This document shows, piece after piece, positions 34,469-44,400 of a DNA stretch of 64,000 nt (position 1 is its first letter; each line of letters starts with the position of its first letter). Under the pieces are notes generated by a model. It was not told where the DNA came from. It saw only the letters and a program-made list of their open reading frames with translations, and searched no databases. This stretch comes from a virus. The position numbers were made by a program, and so were the translations under genes. Where the stretch lies: positions 62,001 through 126,000 of IMG/VR virus record IMGVR_UViG_3300030107_008258. The stretch is one strand, 5' to 3'.

Positions 34469-34726
34469 TTATTCGTTATCTATGTTATTCAACTCAATCC
34501 TTGCGGCTTGATCTGAAATTGTTTTTAAAGCGTCGCGAGTAAATTCAGGGACATGTTCCCAAGCTTGTTCAATTTGCGGATGGGTCATCATCCTTTGAAC
34601 TATGTTTTGGGGAACCTCAGGAATAGAAGTGACTTCAGCTTTCGTCGTTTTGCACCCGCTCACGAGAACGAGACTTAGCAGCGTTAAAAGCGCGGTCAAT
34701 TTCATCTTGAGTATGCGTCCAATCAT
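34469..34726 (-). CDS. Small lipoprotein, o-spanin-like candidate
   Basis: An 85-residue protein with a lipoprotein signal LLTLLSLVLVSGCKTTKAEV (lipobox LVSG-Cys). An alternative ATG eight codons in (34705) gives a more typical signal. The mature part is about 60 residues and helical. It overlaps the 3' end of the 71-residue gene by 92 nt in another frame, an arrangement reminiscent of nested Rz/Rz1 spanin pairs. If so, it would sit in the outer membrane and reach the inner-membrane partner for the last lysis step. Confidence 0.45.
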   Translation of the reverse strand: MIGRILKMKLTALLTLLSLVLVSGCKTTKAEVTSIPEVPQNIVQRMMTHPQIEQAWEHVPEFTRDALKTISDQAARIELNNIDNE

Positions 34727-34850
34727 CTTTTACTTGCTTTTTCTCCTCTTTCTTAATTCTCGCTATTTTCTCCTCCTCCGTCAATGTTTTTTTATCTAAA
34801 ACACTAAAAAAGGATTTAAGTATAGATAGAATAGAGGATAGCCAACTCAT
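34635..34850 (-). CDS. i-spanin-like candidate, charged helical protein
   Basis: A 71-residue protein with an N-terminal hydrophobic/amphipathic stretch (SWLSSILSILKSFFSVLD) followed by a long highly charged helix (EEEKIARIKKEEKKQVKDD). It overlaps the o-spanin-like lipoprotein in a second frame and shares its first base with the stop of the holin-like gene. An inner-membrane anchored helical protein paired with a lipoprotein is the expected spanin layout, but the hydrophobic stretch is short. Confidence 0.35.
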   Translation of the reverse strand: MSWLSSILSILKSFFSVLDKKTLTEEEKIARIKKEEKKQVKDDWTHTQDEIDRAFNAAKSRSRERVQNDES

Positions 34851-35044
34851 TACTCAGCAGGCTTATCCGTTGTTTTAGCGGCCTCCGAAGTAACTCCTTT
34901 ACGAAGGAATACTACCATAAGGGCCGCAAAACAGCTTTGAATAGTAACTGTGAGATCTACCTCTCCAGCGAAATATGCGCCGAGAGCCGTTAAAACCGCT
35001 GCACCAGCGGTAAAATAGGTTTTTTTGCCTGAAAGTGCTTTCAT
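34850..35044 (-). CDS. Holin-like small membrane protein
   Basis: A 64-residue protein with two hydrophobic segments (TYFTAGAAVLTALGAYFAG and IQSCFAALMVVFLRKGV), short loops, a basic N-terminus (MKALSGKKTYF) and a charged C-terminus. This G-K-K-T-Y start followed by two membrane spans and ending in an LR-x-G motif is widespread among phage small holin-like proteins. It heads the putative lysis cassette. The recurrent motif (TGTGTAAG) ends 10 nt before ATG 35044, with no SD. No endolysin is in this window, so a lysis role cannot be confirmed by context. Confidence 0.5.
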   Translation of the reverse strand: MKALSGKKTYFTAGAAVLTALGAYFAGEVDLTVTIQSCFAALMVVFLRKGVTSEAAKTTDKPAE

Positions 35045-35054
35045 ATCAGATTAT

Positions 35055-35064
35055 CTTACACATT
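35055..35064 (-). promoter_or_regulatory. AGTGTAA-type putative promoter, lysis-like cassette
   Basis: The minus strand reads AATGTGTAAG and ends 10 nt before ATG 35044. No SD. Confidence 0.45.
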
Positions 35065-35069
35065 GGAAA

Positions 35070-35576
35070 TTAAGTCATCCACTTTTTTTTGATCTTCTCA
35101 ATATACTCATAACTATCAGAAATAGCTTCTACATAGTCTTTTCCTTTATACTGAACAAAAGAATCCATTGTATATTTTAAAATTTTATGGACTTGAGGGG
35201 CTGACATTTGAGCCGCCATATCATCTGAGAAAAAAGAGGCTAATGTGAAAAAATACTGAGCGTTTTCCTCTGTATGCTTTCGCGGCACTTTAGTCTTTAT
35301 TCGTTTAGCCATCATAATCTGAGGATAAAAAACTCCTAGAAAATCAGAAATATAATTTTTATATTTTTGATCTATAGTTTTAGCCTCTTTATTCACTAAT
35401 AATTTAATAAAAAGGGGAAAGGACAATTCAATCAGCTCTTTTCGAGTGAGTCTTTTAGTGCCGAGTTGCTCTAAAACTAAATCACCATCTCCTTTTTCCT
35501 CGAAAAGAAGATGGGTTCTTTCCTTACTCAATTTTGTTTTCTTGCTCAGAAAACTAATGTCGCTGACCGTCAGCAT
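35070..35576 (-). CDS. Unknown helical protein
   Basis: A 168-residue protein from ATG 35576. An upstream in-frame TTG at 35657 exists but would add a GC-richer, structured region that does not look coding. Helix-rich with hydrophobic and basic clusters, no domain recognised. Upstream lies a 142-nt leader from the AGTGTAAT motif at 35719-35728, much longer than for other genes, containing inverted repeats. A GGTGAG about 10 nt before the ATG may be the SD. It lies between the glycosyltransferase-like gene (opposite strand) and the lysis-like cassette. Confidence 0.5.
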   Translation of the reverse strand: MLTVSDISFLSKKTKLSKERTHLLFEEKGDGDLVLEQLGTKRLTRKELIELSFPLFIKLLVNKEAKTIDQKYKNYISDFLGVFYPQIMMAKRIKTKVPRKHTEENAQYFFTLASFFSDDMAAQMSAPQVHKILKYTMDSFVQYKGKDYVEAISDSYEYIEKIKKKWMT

Positions 35577-35718
35577 AATAAAGTGGCTCACCCTTTTGTT
35601 TTTTTTGCTACCGTCGCCGCCAACTGGGTGAGGCTCTACTCGCTCGCAATGAGCCAAGTAGCAATAGGTTGCGTCAGCTTTGATTTAAGGTAGCTCAAGT
35701 TGCAACTACTACTTTTAA
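35577..35718 (-). other. Structured leader / possible regulatory RNA region
   Basis: No gene is supported here. It contains a perfect inverted repeat GCTGAC-C-GTCAGC (35562-35574, just inside the gene), a longer imperfect pair GGCTCACCC (35585-35593) and GGGTGAGGC (35626-35634), and further GAGCC/GGCTC repeats. It is richer in G+C than the neighbouring sequence. It could be a folded 5' leader or a small RNA. Confidence 0.35.
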
Positions 35719-35728
35719 ATTACACTAT
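35719..35728 (-). promoter_or_regulatory. AGTGTAAT putative promoter with long leader
   Basis: The minus strand reads ATAGTGTAAT with no start codon at the usual short distance; the nearest supported gene starts 142 nt on. It overlaps the plus-strand promoter region for the glycosyltransferase-like gene. Confidence 0.45.
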
Positions 35729-35731
35729 TGT

Positions 35732-35760
35732 TTGACATATTTCTAAATTACCGCTAAAAT
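35732..35760 (+). promoter_or_regulatory. Sigma70-type promoter for glycosyltransferase-like gene
   Basis: TTGACA (35732-35737), a 17-nt spacer and TAAAAT (35755-35760). Expected transcription start is about 35767, within 2 nt of ATG 35769, so the mRNA would be essentially leaderless. It is the clearest host-type promoter in the window. Confidence 0.75.
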
Positions 35761-35768
35761 AATTACGC

Positions 35769-36422
35769 ATGAAGAATATTGTTTTTGCGATTCCGGGTAG
35801 GGAGTTTTCAGGAAATTTTTTACAGTGTTGGACTGACACGGTTTTAAAATGTATGAAGAACGGAATCAACCCATTGCTTTCTAATAGGTTTTCTTCAATG
35901 GTAAGTTATGCACGATGCCTGTGTCTTGGTGCTGATGTAAGACGAGGTATTCATCAGGCGCCATTTGATGGCAAAATCGATTACGAATATATAATGTGGA
36001 TTGACTCGGATATAGTTTTTAGCTTCGATCAAATTCAAAAATTAATTTCCTACGATAAAGATATTGTATCAGGCATTTACAAAACCGAGAACGGGCAAAG
36101 CTTCGCCTGTGTCAAAGACTGGGATCAAGATTTTTACAGAAAGCATGGGTCATTTTATTTTCTGCAGCAAGAGGACGTAGTAAATCATCGCGGCCTTATG
36201 GAAGTCGATTATAATGGCATGGGTTTTATGTTAATTAAAAAAGGAGTATTTGAAAAAGTTGAGTACCCATGGTTTTGCCAACTTAAAAAACAAATTGGTG
36301 ACCTAGAAGATTACTGCTCCGAAGATGTTGCCTTTTGTCACCTTGCAAAAAAAGCTGGATTTAAAATTTTTATTGATCCACAAATTGTTGTGGGTCACGA
36401 GAAAATGAGGATACTAACTTGA
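35769..36422 (+). CDS. Glycosyltransferase-like protein (GT-A type)
   Basis: A 217-residue soluble protein. It has the features of a GT-A nucleotide-sugar transferase: a beta-strand plus DxD-like motif (MWIDSDIVFSF near residue 79), a central YNGMGFMLIKKGVF strand, and a SEDVAFCHLAKKAGFKIFID segment ending in DPQIVVGHEK near the C-terminus. It is rich in Cys/Phe. A single plus-strand gene inside leftward structural operons, with its own sigma70-type promoter, it is probably expressed early by the host polymerase. Its 3' end overlaps the convergent fibre-associated gene by 9 nt. It may modify host surface sugars or phage components; substrate is unknown. Confidence 0.65.
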   Translation: MKNIVFAIPGREFSGNFLQCWTDTVLKCMKNGINPLLSNRFSSMVSYARCLCLGADVRRGIHQAPFDGKIDYEYIMWIDSDIVFSFDQIQKLISYDKDIVSGIYKTENGQSFACVKDWDQDFYRKHGSFYFLQQEDVVNHRGLMEVDYNGMGFMLIKKGVFEKVEYPWFCQLKKQIGDLEDYCSEDVAFCHLAKKAGFKIFIDPQIVVGHEKMRILT

Positions 36423-36785
36423 TTTAGGGTACGTAGCTTTTACGCCACTACAGCTCTGAAACCATTGAGAGCTCTTAGCGCTTTCGCCGAAAACTCCTGA
36501 CTGTATATCCCAATAAAGCATATCTAATTGATCCGAAACTGGGGCATACCCTGACACCGCTTCAACTCGTTGATTTCTATACTGCGCGGCTTCTATTTCT
36601 GCTTCTATAATATCCCACGTAGACTCAAACTCTTCCTTTGATTTTAAGGGCGCGTTTCCCGTAGGCCAATTGGCAGCTAGGTCTTCGTATGTATTGTCAC
36701 TAGTTGAACAAGGACCCCACCATGTTTTAGGTCCGACATAATATCCCAATCTTCTTAGGACAAGTGGTAAATGCATTTTTCCCAT
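36414..36785 (-). CDS. Fibre-associated small protein
   Basis: A 123-residue protein. It contains SKEEFESTWDIIEAEIEAAQ and a C-terminal DQLDMLYWDIQSG...VKATYPK element; R-x-x-x-Y/YP, DQLDMLYWD and VK...PK elements of this sort are common in small proteins encoded just after tail fibre genes. It lies 19 nt after the 1,555-residue fibre and is the last gene of that block. It may be a fibre accessory or assembly factor. Confidence 0.5.
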   Translation of the reverse strand: MGKMHLPLVLRRLGYYVGPKTWWGPCSTSDNTYEDLAANWPTGNAPLKSKEEFESTWDIIEAEIEAAQYRNQRVEAVSGYAPVSDQLDMLYWDIQSGVFGESAKSSQWFQSCSGVKATYPKSS

Positions 36786-36804
36786 AATTATTTATATCTG
36801 TTTA

Positions 36805-39800
36805 TCAAGCTACTCTCCAAATTTGTACACTAACATAAGTGTCGTAATCGTAATCTATTCCTGCAGTAGGAGATTGAGTACCACCTTCTAAAGGTCTTCC
36901 TCCTCCATAAGTGTTTGTCTCGGCAGTGTTCGCCCAGTGGTAAGCTATTACCTCGTGACCGTTCGTGGTAATAGCGAAAGTACCTTCGGACATAGCCACT
37001 GCTGGATTCGAAGGTGAAGTACCTTTAGTGCTCATAGGGGCTGTCAGCAATAAAGTATTACCGGTAGTTACGTTGGCTAAATTAATTTGTTGTTCATCTA
37101 TATCGTAAGCTACAGCCCAAACTCTAGCGTAATAAGTTCCCGCTTGGAGACTGATCTTATTACTACTTAAGGAAGCCCAAGCACTACCGGTGGTATAATT
37201 GTTTACAACAGTAGTATTTAAAATTCTAGTGTTCCATTGTCCCCCAGAAAGAGCCCCTCCTGAACTTCCGTCATCATAACGTTGAGCAAATAATGCGTAG
37301 TCACCATAATTTAAGAGACCTCCTGCCCATTCAGCTGTTCCCGCGCTTGCATACGCTAAGAATTTAAGGTCGGCGCCATCTGCTGGTATATGTTTATAGC
37401 CGTTTGCAGTGCTGTGCGTTATTGTTCCGCTAGTGGTTATAGTGCCGCCGGTTATAGCGCCAGAAGTTGCCACTGAAGTAACTGTACCACTTCCTCCGCT
37501 TACTGTAGCCCATGTATTATCTCCTCTTAAATAGGTAGAAGAACTAGCTGTCCCCGAACCTAATCGAGCAGTGGGAACTGTCCCCGAGCCTAAATTACTT
37601 GCATTTAAACTGGTTAAGCTCGCGCCGCTTCCACTAAATGTCGTAGCAGTGGCCGTGCCGGTAATAGTGACCCCTCCAGTATTAGATATTGACAACACGT
37701 TTGTGCCGCCACTGATTGCCGTGGCTCTTGCACCCAAATAATTAATGTTAAATGAATTTGGATTAGCGTCAGCAAATATGCCCCAAGTTTTATCCGCACT
37801 GCCAGAACTTGCGTGGATCTGTAGCCCGCCCTCACGAGTTGTTCCGTCAATTGTCGTTGGGCCAAAATTGGCATAAACTGTAGCACTAGCCGTATTGTCA
37901 ATTACGGATAACGGATTGGTGGGGTCATTTGTTCCTATACCAACTAACTTACTGTTAGTGATTGACATTGAAGGGACGCTAGAACTTCCTGTAAAAAATT
38001 CTAAAGTATTCTCACCTGTCGCTCCGTCATTACCAATCTCGGCCCAGTTATTATTAGAATCATTAGCGATTTTATAACGAAGGTTTGTGGCACCACGTAA
38101 CGTCATGTTACCTTTTACTTCGAGTAACTCTGACGGTGCATTTGTTCCTATGCCAACATTACCGTCACCCTGAATGGTCATCTGATCTGTGCCCTGCAGA
38201 TCAAAATGCAGGGTAGCATTCGTATACAATCTACTTATATAAGCGTGTTCAGCATTTTCGGAATCATACTTAATTTCCAATGCGCTGTTACTTGCCTTCC
38301 CTCTTCCTAATTTTAGAGCCGCTACATAATTGTTCCCACTTGGAGAAGTTCCGCTATAAAAATCAACTTGTTTTTGAGAGGCAAAATATATATTAAGGGC
38401 AGACCCCGGACCAGTTGTTCCTATACCAACATTACCGTCGCCAATAATCCGCATTGATTCCCCCGTATCGCCAGTAACAATTGCCAACTCTGAATCATCG
38501 GCTCCGCTATCGATACTAACAATACGGCACCCACCTACACTTGATGACCTATTACGTAAAAGAAGTTGCGAAAACGATCCAGCCGTTGTGGATTCGTTGT
38601 TAATCATTAAGGTTGAACCCTCATCTCGTTGATGACTCGCTTGACTTGCGTCATAAACGGTATTATCGGAGTTGCTTACCATTAACTTACCGCCATTAGT
38701 AGTTGCGGACCCTATAAGAACTTGGCCTCCGTCTACGAATTTTACATGTTGAGTTATACCAGTTTCTACAAATTTAAGTCCGCCGTCATAGGCCATGTAC
38801 CATTCCTGCCCACCTGTATCATGAAAGTATAGAAGATTACTAGTAGTTGCGTTTGCTCCTCCTATTATCACGTCGTCATCAAAAGCTGTAGTGCTTCCCG
38901 AATACGACGTAATAGAATTTACTGTAAGATTCCCAGTAACGCTAGTAGTAGGGGCATCCAGAACTACCTGCGAACCACTATGGCCATTCTTAATAGTTAG
39001 ATGTGTATTTCCGCTGGACCCATATCCCATCCATCCTTTTTCAGCTCCCGCTGAATCGAGAAAACTAACATACCCCACCTGAGAAGCGCCAGTGTGGTCG
39101 GTGTCCTTCATTATTAGTATAGGGGAACCAGTATTTATTTGAACTTGGGTAGCATATGCTGTGGTACAAGCCATAGTCCCTGCGAATGTGGCGTTTTGTG
39201 ATGCATTTATAGTCAAGGCGGCTGTGCCGCCGTTAGTGCGGAGAATCCATTGGTTTCCCGCGCCATAAACGGTTTGGTAAACGTCATTAGCCCCATCTAA
39301 TTCTGTGCGGAATATGTTTGTTCCACCTTGGGATAGATCAATTGCAGGATTGGTGCCAGAGACCTCTAATTGAACTGTAGGATCAGTTGTTCCTATGCCG
39401 ACATAGCCATTGTTCAACATTGATACTTTGTGCGTAGCGCCGTAACCGAAACGTAATGCGGTTGAATCATCAGCTAATATATGATAATAATCTCCCCCAG
39501 ATATATCTCCATTAACTCCATCCAACCAAATGACTGCGCCATTAGACCACTCTCCCAAAGAAACTGAGCTACTTCCTTCCCATACCATTAGCTGCTGCGT
39601 TGGATCATTTGTTCCTATACCAACCTCGCCATCGGAATTAATAGTTAACTTAGCATCGCTATTCTCTACGTTGTCGTCATTGGCTGTGTTTTCAGTAGCG
39701 AAAATCAGCGAACCTCGTCCGTAATTCGCAGTACGCTTAAAAAAGATTCCCCCTTTATTAGCGTTATCATTTCCCGCAAAACCAAATCTTATTGCAGCGG

Positions 39801-41472
39801 AGTCACCATCCGTGTTGTGGGTGTTCTGTATGTATAACGCTTTATTATCACCAGTTGCAGAGTCGTCAATGTGCAGCTTTGCAACGGGAGAATTAATCCC
39901 TATACCGACTTTGCCTCCTGTATCTATGTTTAAATTTGTAGAAGCAAAAGAATTACTGAAGCCAAGTGACATTATATCAGCAGAAGCATCTAGACCTACA
40001 TAGACAGCATCCGTATCATCTTTGATAGATATTAAAGCATCATTATCTGAAGATTGAAAACGTGCTATCTCGTTAGTAGTTCCCGAGTTAACAGTCAATG
40101 TATAGTCGGGGCTATCTGTTCCTATACCAACTTTACCACCTTTCGGGTTTAGTATTATAGCCTGTGCTACGGGAGAGGTAGAATTTTGCGCTTGAAACCA
40201 AAAATTATTAGTCGCACTATCAATATCAATACTTAATCCAATATGTCCGTCTGCTCGACGCAAATTAAAAAGGCTTCCGTAAGTACCTAAATTGGGAATG
40301 GCTGCCGATCCCCCACGTACCTCTAATTTAGCTCCCGGAGCTGTTGTTCCTATTCCAACATTGCCTCCCTCTTCTATAAAAACTTTTACTGATGAGGTAC
40401 TTGCGTCATAAAAACTAAAACCGCCGGGAGCACCATTATAATGGCCTACATACCATTTACCTGTGCCAGCGTTTTCATACACGATTCCCGCACTGTAAGT
40501 ATCCGAAGACGTAATAGAAACCCAGTTATTTGCGCTGCCTCCATCAAATCTAGCCAGTGTAGTGGAGGTTGCGGAAACATGAAGTTTGTAGGTAGGACTC
40601 TCTATCCCTATACCAACATTACCGTCACCCAAGATAGTCATATTAGTGCCGCCACCGTCCTTAAACTTAATTGGTAGTCCAGTGTCAGTATTGAATGAAA
40701 ACGCTCCTCCACGCATACTAATATACCCTCTTTGGGTATTAGCGGAACGCTCAATAATTATTCCGCTTGCGTCGGAGTTATCAACTTTATCTTTGACGTG
40801 CAACGGAGCAAGTGGATCAGTAATACCGTTAACACCAACATTCCCCCCGCTCTTTAATCTTAAATTTTCTACACCTGCACTAACGCCATCGTAGGTGACC
40901 AAGCGCATATGGTAACCGCTTACGCTTTGAATATAACAGTCACCGTTACTCCATGTTATTGTTCCACTGCTTCCCGGTAACCATATATTACCGTTTACTG
41001 TTAATGTCTGATATTTACCGCTTGTATTAACAGATAAATAATCATCAAATCTACCGTTGCCGTTAACATGAAATAACTCTGCTGGATCAGTTGTGCCTAT
41101 TCCAACTTTGCCGTCAGCAGCTATACGCATTCGTTCACTACTACCAGTTTTAATAATGAGCGCTCTACTGGTTCCCCCGTCAGCTGCATCACAGACATTA
41201 AACGTAACATCTGAGTTCTCTGATGACGTAATGTCCAATCTAGTATCTCCTGTAGTATTGCCTACGGTCAAGCCTACTGAGCCAGTAGCAGATTTAAAGG
41301 TTCCGGCTAAACCATAAAGAGCCCCATTATTTCTAATATTAAGAACGGTTGAATCAGAATTATTTTTTAAGTCCAGTAATATATTATCGACAATATCATT
41401 ACCGCCTTTTGCAGTCAGAGCTACCGCAGACCCTGCTGCCGAAGTTACAGTTGTGTTTACTAGTGATGCCAT
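36805..41472 (-). CDS. Tail fibre with GIGT repeats (no S74 chaperone)
   Basis: A 1,555-residue protein built of about eleven units of GxVGIGTxxPxxxLxV joined by variable, beta-rich spacers; then a SYNVSS-free region with 'GSGTASSSTYLRGDNTWATV'-type linker, which is frequent in phage fibres; and a C-terminal globular domain of about 110 residues with YARVWAVAYDIDEQQINLAN and YVSVQIWRVA. That last domain is likely the receptor-binding tip. The ATG directly follows the stop of the 2,748-residue fibre, so the two are translated together and share repeat units. Many 20-bp stretches encoding VGIG are identical between the two genes, which would favour recombination between fibres. Confidence 0.8.
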   Translation of the reverse strand: MASLVNTTVTSAAGSAVALTAKGGNDIVDNILLDLKNNSDSTVLNIRNNGALYGLAGTFKSATGSVGLTVGNTTGDTRLDITSSENSDVTFNVCDAADGGTSRALIIKTGSSERMRIAADGKVGIGTTDPAELFHVNGNGRFDDYLSVNTSGKYQTLTVNGNIWLPGSSGTITWSNGDCYIQSVSGYHMRLVTYDGVSAGVENLRLKSGGNVGVNGITDPLAPLHVKDKVDNSDASGIIIERSANTQRGYISMRGGAFSFNTDTGLPIKFKDGGGTNMTILGDGNVGIGIESPTYKLHVSATSTTLARFDGGSANNWVSITSSDTYSAGIVYENAGTGKWYVGHYNGAPGGFSFYDASTSSVKVFIEEGGNVGIGTTAPGAKLEVRGGSAAIPNLGTYGSLFNLRRADGHIGLSIDIDSATNNFWFQAQNSTSPVAQAIILNPKGGKVGIGTDSPDYTLTVNSGTTNEIARFQSSDNDALISIKDDTDAVYVGLDASADIMSLGFSNSFASTNLNIDTGGKVGIGINSPVAKLHIDDSATGDNKALYIQNTHNTDGDSAAIRFGFAGNDNANKGGIFFKRTANYGRGSLIFATENTANDDNVENSDAKLTINSDGEVGIGTNDPTQQLMVWEGSSSVSLGEWSNGAVIWLDGVNGDISGGDYYHILADDSTALRFGYGATHKVSMLNNGYVGIGTTDPTVQLEVSGTNPAIDLSQGGTNIFRTELDGANDVYQTVYGAGNQWILRTNGGTAALTINASQNATFAGTMACTTAYATQVQINTGSPILIMKDTDHTGASQVGYVSFLDSAGAEKGWMGYGSSGNTHLTIKNGHSGSQVVLDAPTTSVTGNLTVNSITSYSGSTTAFDDDVIIGGANATTSNLLYFHDTGGQEWYMAYDGGLKFVETGITQHVKFVDGGQVLIGSATTNGGKLMVSNSDNTVYDASQASHQRDEGSTLMINNESTTAGSFSQLLLRNRSSSVGGCRIVSIDSGADDSELAIVTGDTGESMRIIGDGNVGIGTTGPGSALNIYFASQKQVDFYSGTSPSGNNYVAALKLGRGKASNSALEIKYDSENAEHAYISRLYTNATLHFDLQGTDQMTIQGDGNVGIGTNAPSELLEVKGNMTLRGATNLRYKIANDSNNNWAEIGNDGATGENTLEFFTGSSSVPSMSITNSKLVGIGTNDPTNPLSVIDNTASATVYANFGPTTIDGTTREGGLQIHASSGSADKTWGIFADANPNSFNINYLGARATAISGGTNVLSISNTGGVTITGTATATTFSGSGASLTSLNASNLGSGTVPTARLGSGTASSSTYLRGDNTWATVSGGSGTVTSVATSGAITGGTITTSGTITHSTANGYKHIPADGADLKFLAYASAGTAEWAGGLLNYGDYALFAQRYDDGSSGGALSGGQWNTRILNTTVVNNYTTGSAWASLSSNKISLQAGTYYARVWAVAYDIDEQQINLANVTTGNTLLLTAPMSTKGTSPSNPAVAMSEGTFAITTNGHEVIAYHWANTAETNTYGGGRPLEGGTQSPTAGIDYDYDTYVSVQIWRVA

Positions 41473-44400
41473 TTAAATCCTTTTTTTCAATTCTTGAACC
41501 TCTTTATAGAGTTCTTTAAACCCGCCTAATAATACAGTCACTGCTCGACTATAATTTACACTGGAAGGATTACCTTTTTCGTCCTTCTCGACCAATTCCG
41601 GGAACAATTCCGCAAGTTCTTCCGCGATTAAACCGATTTCTTTTTTCTTATTTTCTTTTCTATTGTATTTTACTGGGCGGATTTTATTTATTATATCTAA
41701 GCTTGGAGTATAAGTTTCAACGTTTTCTTTTATAGCGATACTTGAAGTTTCAGTTAAGGTTCCTGTTACCGTAACGCCAGCTGATGTTGTAGCTATTTTA
41801 GTACTACCTTGATACAGTAAACTAGTAACTCCCGCTTGAGTCATGACTACGTGATAATAACTTGCCGTCCCTAATTTATAGGTCTCATCAGCCAAAACCA
41901 ATACGCTACCCATAATTGTGGTAGTTCCCGGTTTATCTATAACAATACCAGACCTCGTACTTGCTGAAGTAAACCTTGCGTTATAATCGGACCCTCCGTT
42001 AACATGAAACAGTCTACTTGGATTAGTTATACCTATGCCGACATTACCTGTAGTCTTAGCAATCGTAAAAGGATCTTTAGTACTGGTAACATCCGTTATT
42101 CTAAAGCCATTTGTAAAGTCACAACTAATGTCGTAGACATAATTTGAGCTTGTAGAATCTTCAAGCCGAAGTGCCGCAGTTCCTCCGTACTTAATGTGAA
42201 TTGGTTTAGCGGCGACATTAGCCACTGACGAGTTACCAAACATTCCAGTCGTAGCCCTAGCTTGGCCATTTACTTCTAGTAAATTAGCGGCATTTGGAGA
42301 GACATTAATTCCCACTGATGTTCCGTCATCAGTTATTTGAGAGTTCCCTATTGCACTCCCTCCTGTGAATTTAGCTACTTTGTTAGTGGAACCACTTCCG
42401 CTTATACTCCCAGCGCCGGGAGAAGCTTCCCACGCAATTCCTCCTGCGCCATCTGTTGTTAAAACATAACCATCAGTTCCGGCGCTGCCTCCTATCTTCA
42501 TTTTAGAGGAAGCGATATTTACTACTCCATCCCCAGTAATATCCAAAACTGCCCCACTAGAATTTTCAACGTAAAGTAAAGACTTAGTAGCGCTGCTAGT
42601 ATTCATATAGGAGTGAATTGCCTTATTAGTCCCGTATGCGGTTCCTACTACTTTAAGAGCAGCTGCGCCTGATTGGTCTGATGCTACTTGGTTAACTTGA
42701 AGCCTGCCTGCTGGATTAGTTACCCCTATACCGACATTACCCTCTTTATTAATAACCATCCTTTGCCGGATGCCATTAGTCGCAGCTCCAGCTGTGGCAA
42801 AAATTAATTCACCATCAATCCAACTATCACCATCTCCTGTGCCTAATGGTGATCTAGTATAAATAGCTGCCGTCGCTGCCTTATAAGGACTAGATCCAGC
42901 TTCCCTTTTCGCGAAAAGAAGCATTGGGGAGAACCCGCCTGCGGTAGTGTCGTCATTATATAACACTAAACCGGGTTTTGTTGGGCCAGTCGCACCATTA
43001 TCTGAAATGGTGATTAACGCCCCGAAATCATCAGTATTAGTAACGTAAGGATCGTAGCTGGCATGAGACCCTGTACTAGCAATATAAATGTCATCATTAC
43101 CATAACTGGCATTGATGGTATAGTTATTTCCTATTTGTAAGTTACCGGTGGGGTTATCTGTGCCGATGCCGACATTACCTGCAGAGGTAATACGCATATG
43201 CTCCGTGTTTGAAGTTACAGCAAATCGGATATAATCATCATTCTTACATTGAATCGTCCAACTCCCCCCTGAATCTAAAAACCCTACGTTTCCATTTATG
43301 GCATATATATAACCATCTGTAGTGCCACCACTGTCCTCAAATTGTATTCCTGTCTCACTACCCGAACTTTTTATTTTAAGCGATGAATTCCAACCTCCGC
43401 CTACGATTTCTAACTTTGAATCTGGTGTAGTTGTTCCTATACCAACATTACCAGTAGAGACTATACGCATTGCTTCGTTAGGCCCACCGCCACCTGAAGT
43501 ACCCAACTTAAATATAATATTACTATTCGCACCTAAATTAGCTGGATTCCCATTAGATATTAATTGTAAATCTGCGCCACCCACCACCTGACTATAAGTA
43601 TAAGTAGAGCTACCTAATGCGATAGCGCTGTTAACATGTATTTTGCTACCTGTATTAAGATCACTTGTCAGTCCCACTAATAACTCACCATCAGCATTTA
43701 TTCGAGCTCGTTCAGTAGCATTTGTAATAAAATTTAACGTACTGGTAGTTGGTCGACTCATACCAGTGGTAGTATCGTTGGTGAAAGAAAAAGACGGAGC
43801 AGTCACAGCTCCTGAAAGAGACCGTATTTGCCCACCACTTTCTATAGTAGCTACCTGAGTACTCTCGTATCTTACGCTTAAAACAGTACCAGCTGAAGAA
43901 TGACGCCCTAGTTCTAAAGCCGTAGTTTCGTCTGCTGCTATCTGCAATTGACCAGCGCTCTTATCAAATCCCATCCCAGTTTGATTACTAAAACCTGAAG
44001 CTATATTAAGAACAGTATTACCAAAAAATACATCGTCGCGTAAGTATGCAGTTCCGTTAAGGTCTAGTAATTTACTTGGCGCAGTTATTCCTATACCAAC
44101 ACTTCCACCCCACGGACTTATTGCTATAGGTTTCTTGGGCGCTCTGTCTGCGCTAGTATCCCAAGCTTCCATGAAAGCGTAATCAGCATAAGTTCCGAAC
44201 TGAAGTTCGCTATCTTCACGAACAGATATTCTTCCTCTAACATCTAGTTTTGCACTATTGGCTGGAGCATTTGTCCCTATACCAACGTTAGCACCAACAA
44301 TATGCATGGTTTCGGTATCGGTGCCCGCCACCATAGTACTAAACGTTAAACGACCATCTTCTTCTGTATCAGTATTATCAACGATAAATGATTCGATAGA

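Noticed and set aside
35577-35657. Upstream TTG start that would extend the 168-residue protein to 195 residues
   Set aside because: The extension overlaps strong inverted repeats, has no SD and its composition differs; ATG 35576 preferred.
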